This document shows, piece after piece, positions 57,887-64,000 of a stretch of 64,000 nt of DNA. Both the position numbers and the translations under genes were made by a program. How positions within the stretch are numbered: the stretch's first letter is position 1; each line of letters starts with the position of its first letter. The notes beneath the pieces were generated by a model that was not told the origin of the DNA, made no database searches, and saw nothing but the letters and a program-made list of their open reading frames with translations. Origin of the DNA: Acidobacteriota bacterium (GTDB taxonomy: Bacteria > Acidobacteriota > Terriglobia > Bryobacterales > Bryobacteraceae); the NCBI GenBank assembly GCA_016870995.1, contig VFZU01000001.1, forward strand, positions 1 to 64,000, in the 5' to 3' direction.

Positions 57887-58102
57887 CTAGTCGAGCAGCT
57901 TCTCGACCATTTCAGCAAAATCGCGACACACAACGGTGTCTCCGGCGTCAGCCTGGGCGAGGCCGCGACGAATGGAATCCGCAAACTCGGGGCCAATCGG
58001 TTCTTTTGAGATGATCGACAAGAATCGTTCCGCCAACGCTACCTCGGCTTCTGGCAGGGAATCGACGAGTTTGTGGAGATTTTCACGCGTTACTGTCGAC
58101 AT
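57887..58102 (-). CDS. antitoxin of the RelE-type pair
   Basis: A 71-residue acidic, helix-rich protein (NLHKLVDSLPEAEVALAERFLSIIS) directly upstream of the toxin in the same orientation, the usual layout for a type II pair. The ATG at 58102 (MSTVTREN) is preferred to the GTG at 58111. The family is not certain; it lacks a clear ribbon-helix-helix or HTH motif. Its identity rests mainly on size, charge and position. Confidence 0.7.
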   Translation of the reverse strand: MSTVTRENLHKLVDSLPEAEVALAERFLSIISKEPIGPEFADSIRRGLAQADAGDTVVCRDFAEMVEKLLD

Positions 58103-58123
58103 GGTATCCACAGTCTACAACTT

Positions 58124-59494
58124 CTAAGGTTTGATGATGTCGTGGACGACGGAGCCGGCGACGTCGGTGAGGCGGAAGTCGCGGCCGGAGTAGTTGTAGG
58201 TGAGCTTGGTGTGGTCGATGCCCATGAGGTGGAGGATCGTGGCGTTGAGGTCGTGGTTGTAGCAGCGCTTGTCGACGGCGCGGAAGCCGAAGTCGTCGGT
58301 TGCGCCGTAGGTCGTGCCGCCTTTGATGCCGCCGCCGGCTAAGACTACGCTGAAGCCATAAGAGTTGTGGTCGCGGCCGTTTTGGACGTTGACCGTTGCT
58401 CCCGTTTCGACCGAAGGGGTGCGGCCGAATTCGGTGCCGAGGACGATGAGGGTGTCTTCAAAGAGACCTTTTGATTTGAGGTCTTCGATGAGCGAGGCGA
58501 CGCCGGGGTCTGTCTTGGTGGCGAGGCGCTTGTGGACGAGGATGTCGGCGTGGTTGTCCCAGGGTTGGCTGTTGCCGTAATAGATCTGGACCATGCGGAC
58601 TCCGCGTTCGACGAGGCGGCGGGCGAGGAGGCAGGAGCGGCCGAAGTCGTTGTCGCCGTAGCGTTCTCTTGTGGCTTCGCTTTCTTTGCGAACGTCGAAG
58701 GCGTCGGGGGCTTCGGTCTGCATGCGGAAGGCAGTCTCCATGGCGGAGATCGAAGCTTCGAGTTGGGTGTCGTTGGGCCGCGCTGCGAGGTGTTCTTTGT
58801 TGAGCTTGTCGAGGAGGGAGAGCTGGCGGCGTTGTGCGGCTTCGCTCGACTGGGGCTTGATGTGGCGGATGAGCTTGTAGGGGTCCTCGGATTCGTTCTT
58901 GAGGAAGGTGCCCTGGAAGACGGCGGGGAGGAATGCGCTCGACCAAAGAGGTGGGCCGACAACGGGGACGCCAGGGCAGAGGACAACGAAGCCGGGGAGG
59001 TTTTTGTTCTCAGTGCCGAGGCCGTACATGAGCCAACTGCCCAGGCTGGGGCGACCGGGTTGGATGGCGCCGCAGTTGATCATGAACAGGCTGGGCTCGT
59101 GGTTGGGGACGTCGGTGTGCATGGAGCGGATGACGCAGCAGTCGTCCATGAGTGTGGACAGGCGGGGGAAGATCTCGGAGACTTCGGTGCCGCACGATGA
59201 GTTGCGGACGAACTCGAAGGGGGATTTCATGAGAGTGCCGGTGACGCGCTCGGTTTTAGGAGGGCCGCCGGGCATGGGTTGGCCGTTGTACTTCGTGAGC
59301 ATGGGCTTGGGGTCGAAGGTGTCGACCTGGCTCATGCCGCCGTTGAGAACGATGTAGATGAGGCGCTTGGCTTTGGGCGTGTGGTGAGTGGTTGCGCCGT
59401 TTGCGATGGCGGTGAGGCCGAGGCCACCGGCGAGGCGCTGGAGTGCTTCACGGCGGGACCAGCGGGGGTGGATGTTGGCGGTACTAATCGACAT
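58124..59494 (-). CDS. DUF1501 (sulfatase-like fold) protein, Tat-exported
   Basis: A 456-residue protein with a twin-arginine signal (SRREALQRLAGGLGLTAIANG) and a DUF1501 domain of the alkaline-phosphatase/sulfatase superfamily. Landmarks are FDPKP near the N-terminus, IYYGNSQPWDNHADI, LGTEFGRTP and GRDHNSYGFSVVLAGGGIKGG, motifs placed around a putative metal site. No Cys/Ser-x-Pro-x-Arg sulfatase nucleophile is seen, so activity is unknown. It overlaps the cytochrome/DUF1553 gene by 11 bases, a pairing very common in Planctomycetes and Acidobacteria. Confidence 0.9.
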   Translation of the reverse strand: MSISTANIHPRWSRREALQRLAGGLGLTAIANGATTHHTPKAKRLIYIVLNGGMSQVDTFDPKPMLTKYNGQPMPGGPPKTERVTGTLMKSPFEFVRNSSCGTEVSEIFPRLSTLMDDCCVIRSMHTDVPNHEPSLFMINCGAIQPGRPSLGSWLMYGLGTENKNLPGFVVLCPGVPVVGPPLWSSAFLPAVFQGTFLKNESEDPYKLIRHIKPQSSEAAQRRQLSLLDKLNKEHLAARPNDTQLEASISAMETAFRMQTEAPDAFDVRKESEATRERYGDNDFGRSCLLARRLVERGVRMVQIYYGNSQPWDNHADILVHKRLATKTDPGVASLIEDLKSKGLFEDTLIVLGTEFGRTPSVETGATVNVQNGRDHNSYGFSVVLAGGGIKGGTTYGATDDFGFRAVDKRCYNHDLNATILHLMGIDHTKLTYNYSGRDFRLTDVAGSVVHDIIKP

Positions 59495-61865
59495 AAGCAA
59501 ACTCGTTGGTGGAAAGGAGAACTTGAGCGTATTGCGGCCAGGTGCCGCCGTCTTTGAAGAACTGTTTGGCGGCTTGTTTTTCTGACGTTGTTGGGTTGCG
59601 TTGGAAGAGAAGTTGGTAGCCCTTATTGAGACCGAGCTTGCGGAGGCGTTGGCCGAGGGCTTCGGCTTCGGCGGCTATGATTTCGGAGTTGAGATAGAAG
59701 AGTTTTTGCAAGGGGACGTTGGTGGAGACGCGTTGCTCGCAGGTGACTGCTGCATTCGGAACGTCGAAAAGGGCGAGGGTTTCGTTGGCTTCGAAGCGGC
59801 CGGTTTTTGCGTAGACGGTGCGGCGGCGGAGCTTGTCGTTGAGCTCGGCGCTGGGTCCGCCGATGGTTGCATCGAGGCGGCCGGAGGCGGTGAGCATTGC
59901 GTCGCGGAGGGGCTCGGCGGAGAGGCGTTTTCTTAAGTTGGAGCGCTGGTAGGTCTCGCTCAGTAGGATCTCTTTGATGAGCGCTTTCTGATCGTAGTTG
60001 AGAGCGACGAAGCGGGCGGCGAGGTATTCGAGGAGTTGGGGGTTCGTTGGGCGATCGCCTGCGAGGCCGAAGTTTGAGGGGGTTTTGACGATGGCCTCGC
60101 CGAAGAGGTGGAGCCAGATACGATTGACGGCGACGCGAGCGGCAAGGGGATGATTAGTGACCGTTTCGGCGAGTTGCAGACGGCCGCTGCCCTGATTGAA
60201 GAGGAGCGGCTGGTTGTTGCTGAGGACGAGGGGAAAGCGGCGAGGGACGATTTCGCCGAGGTCTTCGGGGTTGCCGCGCTTGTCGATGTTGAGGTCCCAG
60301 GGTTCGAACTCGCCGATGCCGTCGATGTATGCGTATTTGGGCGGGAGTTGTTTCTTGAGTTGATCGCGGGTGGCTTTGAGGGAATCGTACTCGGCCTTGA
60401 GTGGACCGTTGAGGAATTTCGGGACGAGGTCAGCAGGGAAGCGCAAAGGGGCGCCGCCTTCGATGAAGGTGCGGTTGTAGGCGACGAATCGATCGCGTGG
60501 GAGAGACTTGATGGCGACGTCGGCGCCAGGGTTGAAGTCTTCTTCGCTGCGGTAGCCACCGGGGAGGACGATGGTGCGTTTGGGTTTGACGGCGACCTTT
60601 TCGGCGGCTTCGAGGATGAGCTTGTTGTCGGCGTCGAGTTGCTTCTTTTCAGCGGAGATTTCAATCATGAGCTTCTCGAAGGTGCGGGCCGTTTGCTCGC
60701 TGGGGTTGGCGAACCAGTCCTTGAGGTAAGGGTGAAATTCTTCGGGGCGGCTGAGGTAGTTGCACCAGCGGTTGAAGAGCTCGAGATTGAGGTCGACGGG
60801 ATCGGACTTGATGGTGGCGACCATGTAGCGCCACATGTCTTTGGCGTGCACTTCTCGCAGGCGGTTGGCTTGGTCGTCGAGGAATTTGTTGAGTTTCTTT
60901 TCTGCTTCGTCGAGGGCTTTCTTGTCGGCTTGCCACTTGGTGGCTTCGGCTTCGGGAACGAGCGGGTATTCCTTGTAGGCGGTGCTGGCGAAGACGCCGG
61001 AAAGGGCGTAGTAGTCCTTTTGTGTGAAGGGATCGTATTTGTGATCGTGGCAGCGAGCGCAGGCGAGAGTGACGCCGAGCATGCCGCGGGTAACCATGTC
61101 GACGCGATCATGACGCTCGTCGGCGCGGGCCTGGGGTGGCTGAGAGATGCCGTAATACCAGGGGCCCAGGCCGGTGAGGCCGAGGCCGCCGAGTTCAGTT
61201 TTGTTCGGTGTAAGGTCGGCGGCGAGTTGGGCGGTGAGGAACTGGTTGTAGGGTAGATTGCGGTTGGTCGCGTTGATGACCCAATCACGGTAGCGCCAGG
61301 CGTTGGGGTACGGCTGGACGGCGGTGCCGGAGAAGTCGTCTTCGCCGTAGCGAGCGACGTCGAGCCAGTGGCGGCCCCAGTGTTCGCCGTAATGGGGTGA
61401 GGCGAGCAGCTTGTCGATGAGACGGGTTTGCCAGCCGGGGGAGTTGTCCTTGTCGAGAGAGGTTGGAGGAAGGCCGGTGATGTCGAAGTGGAGGCGGCGC
61501 GTGAGTGTGCGGCGGTCGACCGGAGTACCGGAGGGCTTGGCGTATTCGTCGATCGAACCCACGGCCGGCTTGAGGGGTTGCCAAGACCAATGCGGAGTAG
61601 AGAGCTTTGCACCGCTATTGAACCAGGACTGAAGGGCGGATTGTTCCTGCGGTGTCAGCTTTTTGCCCGGGGGCATCGATTTGACGCCGTCACCGCCGCC
61701 GGAGATGGCCTTGAGGAAGACGGGTTTGATGTCGCGGCCGGAATCGAGTTTGAGCGTGGAAAGGGCATCCTGCCTGTGGCAGGCGCCGCAGCGGCTGGAA
61801 AGAACTTTGCGTGCTTCGTCTTCGGAGGCTGCGAGGAGCGAGAAGAGGGCGATGACGGGCAGCAT
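59484..61865 (-). CDS. PSCyt1-DUF1549-DUF1553 protein with c-type heme domain
   Basis: A 793-residue secreted protein. The ATG at 61865 begins a signal (MLPVIALFSLLAA) and a planctomycete-type cytochrome c domain with one CGACH heme motif at Cys26-His30 and a probable distal Met in KSMPPGKKLT. The DUF1549 domain (PSGTPVDRRTLTRRLHFDITGLPPT, then WGRHWLDVARY) and DUF1553 (NHPLAARVAVNRIWLHLFGEAIVKTPSNFG) follow. The function of the DUF1549/1553 pair is unknown; genomic partners suggest oxidative attack on polysaccharides or other polymers. The track's longer start covers the divergent gene and is rejected. It precedes DUF1501 in an operon. Confidence 0.92.
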   Translation of the reverse strand: MLPVIALFSLLAASEDEARKVLSSRCGACHRQDALSTLKLDSGRDIKPVFLKAISGGGDGVKSMPPGKKLTPQEQSALQSWFNSGAKLSTPHWSWQPLKPAVGSIDEYAKPSGTPVDRRTLTRRLHFDITGLPPTSLDKDNSPGWQTRLIDKLLASPHYGEHWGRHWLDVARYGEDDFSGTAVQPYPNAWRYRDWVINATNRNLPYNQFLTAQLAADLTPNKTELGGLGLTGLGPWYYGISQPPQARADERHDRVDMVTRGMLGVTLACARCHDHKYDPFTQKDYYALSGVFASTAYKEYPLVPEAEATKWQADKKALDEAEKKLNKFLDDQANRLREVHAKDMWRYMVATIKSDPVDLNLELFNRWCNYLSRPEEFHPYLKDWFANPSEQTARTFEKLMIEISAEKKQLDADNKLILEAAEKVAVKPKRTIVLPGGYRSEEDFNPGADVAIKSLPRDRFVAYNRTFIEGGAPLRFPADLVPKFLNGPLKAEYDSLKATRDQLKKQLPPKYAYIDGIGEFEPWDLNIDKRGNPEDLGEIVPRRFPLVLSNNQPLLFNQGSGRLQLAETVTNHPLAARVAVNRIWLHLFGEAIVKTPSNFGLAGDRPTNPQLLEYLAARFVALNYDQKALIKEILLSETYQRSNLRKRLSAEPLRDAMLTASGRLDATIGGPSAELNDKLRRRTVYAKTGRFEANETLALFDVPNAAVTCEQRVSTNVPLQKLFYLNSEIIAAEAEALGQRLRKLGLNKGYQLLFQRNPTTSEKQAAKQFFKDGGTWPQYAQVLLSTNEFAYVD

Positions 61866-61931
61866 GCTTCCAAGTTTACTGAAGTTGTGCGAAGGAAGTG
61901 CCGATGACACAGGCATGAAAGGCGTGAATTT

Positions 61932-62462
61932 GTGGCGATTCTTCCTTTTGCGATGGCTGGAGCGGAGGGGAAGTATTTGGGGCGTTGGCGCAGTGTTGAG
62001 ACTTCGCGTGGGGGAATTGGAGGTGTGTTTAGATTCGACGCGGCCGGGAAAGTTCGCCATAGTTTGGCAGCGTTGGTGGCAGCGGCGTATCAATTGCAGG
62101 GGAGTGTGTTGACCTGGGGCGGAAATGCCGCGGGAATCGGGTGGCATCCGGATGGGAGGATGCAATTGAATTTTGGGAAGGGAGTGCTGGAGGATTACAC
62201 GCGCGTTGGGGCGAAGGCTGAGGGGATTGTGGGGGAGTGGAAGGGGATGCGGCAGATGAGTGGCCAGAGTGTGCCGACGACGTTCGTGTTTCGTGAGGAT
62301 GGAAAGTCGTTGATGGTGGTTTGGTTGAAGACATTGGTTGGGAAGCTGAATGGCAACCGTGCGGTATTGGCGGGGGGCAAGGGGTATGTCGTGCGTGAAG
62401 AGGGCGAGGCGTTGGTGATTCAGGCGGATGGGGGTGATCCGCACCGGTATGTGCGGATATGA
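61932..62462 (+). CDS. small exported hypothetical protein
   Basis: A 176-residue protein with GTG start at 61932 and a short hydrophobic N-terminus (MAILPFAMAGAEG). It has repeated Gly/Asp/Arg strands (AAGIGWHPDGRMQLNFGKG, TFVFREDGKSLMVVW) suggesting a small beta-barrel or beta-sandwich, in the style of lipocalin-like or DUF-type extracellular proteins. I recognise no family. An overlapping frame starting at 61916 (MKGVNLWRFFLLRWLERR) looks more like a signal, so a frameshift near the start is possible. It lies 7 bases before the amidohydrolase and may be co-transcribed. Confidence 0.5.
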   Translation: MAILPFAMAGAEGKYLGRWRSVETSRGGIGGVFRFDAAGKVRHSLAALVAAAYQLQGSVLTWGGNAAGIGWHPDGRMQLNFGKGVLEDYTRVGAKAEGIVGEWKGMRQMSGQSVPTTFVFREDGKSLMVVWLKTLVGKLNGNRAVLAGGKGYVVREEGEALVIQADGGDPHRYVRI

Positions 62463-62469
62463 TCTTGGG

Positions 62470-63345
62470 ATGCTGAGACGATCGTTTTTGGCGCTGGCGG
62501 CGCAGTTAGCGAATTCACCAAGGGTGGATTCGCACATTCACTTGTTCGCTTCGGATGGGAGGCGCTTTCCTTTTCATCCGAAAGGGACGTATCAGCCGAA
62601 GCCTGAGCCGCTTGAGGATTATGCGAAGTTTGCAGTAGCGGCGGGGATTCAGCACGCGGTGATTGTGCATCCGGAGCCTTATCAGGATGATCATCGGTAT
62701 CTCGAGTATTGCTTTGAGAATGAGCCGAGGAAGGACTTCTTTAAAGGAACGTGTCTGTTTGATGCGTACCGCGAGGATACGCCGCAGCGGATCGATGCGT
62801 TGGTGAAGAAGTGGCCGGGAAGAGTGCGGGCGTTGCGGGTGCATCGAACCAATAAGGATGCTTCGGTGACGGGGCCGATTCGAGAGAGGCCGCTTGAATC
62901 TGCGGAGATGCGACGGTGTTGGAAAGCGGTGGCGGATCGGGGGTTGATGATTCAGATGCACTTCATCCCGATGCATGCCGTTGCGATTGGAAAACTGGCG
63001 CGGGAGTTTCGCGGGATGAAGGTGGTGCTGGATCATCTGGGCCGGAACAATCAGGGGACGGAGACGGAGTGGAAGGATGTGCTGGCGCTGGCCAAGCTAC
63101 CGAATACGGTGATGAAGTTCTCGGGGCTCGAATATTCTCCGGTGGGGTTGGCGGAGAGAGTGAAGCAAGTGTATGAGGCATTTGGGCCCTCGAGGATTGT
63201 TTGGGGTGGACTGGGGATGAACCCCACTGAGTTTCAAACGTCAAGAAACCGTTTGCATGAACTGTTCGCTTTTGCGAGCGAGCAGGAACGCAATGCGATT
63301 CGCGGTGAGAATGCGATGAAGCTGTATGGGTGGACGCTACCATGA
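62470..63345 (+). CDS. exported amidohydrolase-family TIM-barrel protein
   Basis: A 291-residue metal-dependent hydrolase (amidohydrolase_2 type). A RR-containing start (MLRRSFLALAAQLA) precedes the barrel. Metal ligand motifs are DSHIHLF near the N-terminus, QMHFIPMH in the middle and VLDHLGRNN; the usual C-terminal catalytic Asp region reads WGGLGMNP, where the family often has a WGSDWP-type sequence, so that Asp may be absent. Related enzymes are lactonases and decarboxylases such as 2-pyrone-4,6-dicarboxylate hydrolase. The start at 62470 is preferred over the track's upstream GTG. It may be translationally coupled to the EamA gene. Confidence 0.85.
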   Translation: MLRRSFLALAAQLANSPRVDSHIHLFASDGRRFPFHPKGTYQPKPEPLEDYAKFAVAAGIQHAVIVHPEPYQDDHRYLEYCFENEPRKDFFKGTCLFDAYREDTPQRIDALVKKWPGRVRALRVHRTNKDASVTGPIRERPLESAEMRRCWKAVADRGLMIQMHFIPMHAVAIGKLAREFRGMKVVLDHLGRNNQGTETEWKDVLALAKLPNTVMKFSGLEYSPVGLAERVKQVYEAFGPSRIVWGGLGMNPTEFQTSRNRLHELFAFASEQERNAIRGENAMKLYGWTLP

Positions 63346-63349
63346 AGGA

Positions 63350-64000
63350 TTGTCGAATCCATATTTGTTGTTAACGCTGACGGCGGCGATCTGGGGATCG
63401 TCCTGGATGGCTGGGAGCGTGTTGTCACGCGAGGGTGTGGCTCCGATTTATTCAAGTCTGGGACGGTTTGGTTTTGGGGCGCTGGGTTTATTGCTGATCA
63501 TGTGGGGCGTGAAGCCGTGGCCGCGACCGGAGAGAGCGGTTTGGATTCGGCTGGCGGCGATGGGTTTTCTGGGGGTGGCGCTTTACAACATCTGCTTCTT
63601 TAGCGGGCTGAAGACGGTGCCTTCGGGCAGAGCTTCGTTGATGGCTTCTCTGCAGCCTTCGTTGATCTTCATCTATTCGAGGATTGTCTGGGGTGAGAAA
63701 GTGACTTTGCGTAAGCTGGGCGGGTTGTTGTTGAGCTTGATTGGAGCTGGGTTGGTGTTAACGCAAGGAGAGCCGGGGAAATTGTTCGCGGCTGGTTTGG
63801 GGAGCGGAGACGTGTGGATTCTGACGGCGGTGCTGGCGTGGTTTGGCTATACGATTCTGGGGCGAGATCTGGCGAATCGATTGTCGCCGCTGGCGGTGAC
63901 GGCTTACTCGATCTGGATTGGGCTTGGGATGCTTTTGGCGTATGTGATGGTGGTGGGCGGGCCGGTGCCCGATTTGACGAGCGTGAAGTTCTGGGGAATC
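63350..64000 (+). CDS. EamA-family drug/metabolite transporter (partial)
   Basis: A partial gene running off the right edge, absent from the ORF track because no stop is reached. From a TTG at 63350 the frame encodes about 217 residues with alternating hydrophobic helices: LLLTLTAAIWGSSW, then RLAAMGFLGVALYNICFFSGLKTV, ASLMASLQPSLIFIYSRIVWGE and LGGLLLSLIGAGLVL. The Trp-Gly-Ser motif in helix 1 and the PSLIFIYS segment before GEK are typical EamA features. These carriers move amino acids, sugars or drugs; the substrate is unknown. It follows the amidohydrolase by 4 bases, probably in the same operon. Confidence 0.88.
   Translation, partial: MSNPYLLLTLTAAIWGSSWMAGSVLSREGVAPIYSSLGRFGFGALGLLLIMWGVKPWPRPERAVWIRLAAMGFLGVALYNICFFSGLKTVPSGRASLMASLQPSLIFIYSRIVWGEKVTLRKLGGLLLSLIGAGLVLTQGEPGKLFAAGLGSGDVWILTAVLAWFGYTILGRDLANRLSPLAVTAYSIWIGLGMLLAYVMVVGGPVPDLTSVKFWGI

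Noticed and set aside
61866-62537. 224-residue N-terminal extension of the DUF1549/DUF1553 protein
   Set aside because: It is Pro/His/Arg-rich shadow sequence opposite two plus-strand genes; the signal peptide and heme site start at 61865.

Overview
The window reads as a chromosomal segment of an Acidobacteriota member, most likely of the Solibacter/Bryobacter lineage (Bryobacterales). The markers are lineage-typical families: two Oar-like TonB receptors with an N-terminal carboxypeptidase-regulatory-like domain, an ADOP-type ABC permease, a VWFA-related acidobacterial domain protein (TIGR03436 type), a ThuA domain fused to the Solibacter C-terminal domain (TIGR03437 type), a DUF1501 plus DUF1549/DUF1553 pair, and many twin-arginine signal peptides. 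The sequence is GC-rich except for a few AT-rich gaps. No rRNA, tRNA, CRISPR array or prophage was seen.

Layout. 0-5 kb: a subtilase, a gene remnant, an IS3-family element with an altered active site, and lexA. 5-11 kb: an esterase/beta-lactamase-like enzyme, a three-gene run (toroid-type exported protein, exported pyruvyl-transferase-fold protein, S9-type hydrolase) and a PepSY membrane protein. 11-19 kb: a large TonB receptor, then divergently SDR, RluA, VWA and Gfo/Idh/MocA genes. 19-25 kb: secA with a small companion gene, a canonical terminator and an ABC exporter. 25-29 kb: ThuA-TIGR03437, PhoD and a small secreted protein. 29-38.5 kb: one tight operon gltB-gltD-nuoI-debranching enzyme-MFS, with a divergent LysR regulator. 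39.6-42.4 kb: a block of broken genes (SnoaL/NTF2-like protein, secreted protein, ECF sigma factor). 42.5-47.3 kb: methyltransferase, hicBA and a three-module ADOP permease. 47.5-52 kb: a cysteine-periodic small protein, a secreted protein and a second TonB receptor. 51.9-54.6 kb: a Cpx-like unit (Spy/CpxP-like protein, response regulator, kinase). 54.6-57.6 kb: SelO, a prepilin-like ORF interrupted by amber codons, and RidA. 57.6-64 kb: a RelE-type toxin-antitoxin pair, DUF1501 and cytochrome-DUF1549/1553 genes, an amidohydrolase and an EamA transporter running off the end.

The genes combine housekeeping (SecA, LexA, glutamate synthase, RluA, SelO) with an envelope-oriented accessory set. 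The strongest unusual signals are the Cpx-like module with helically phased GTAAA repeats, the tri-modular ADOP permease, the gltBD-nuoI-GDE-MFS operon, a cysteine-every-11-residues protein, and at least five reading frames interrupted by in-frame stops or frameshifts while the downstream frame stays coding-like. The last point could be real decay or assembly error and needs read-level checking.
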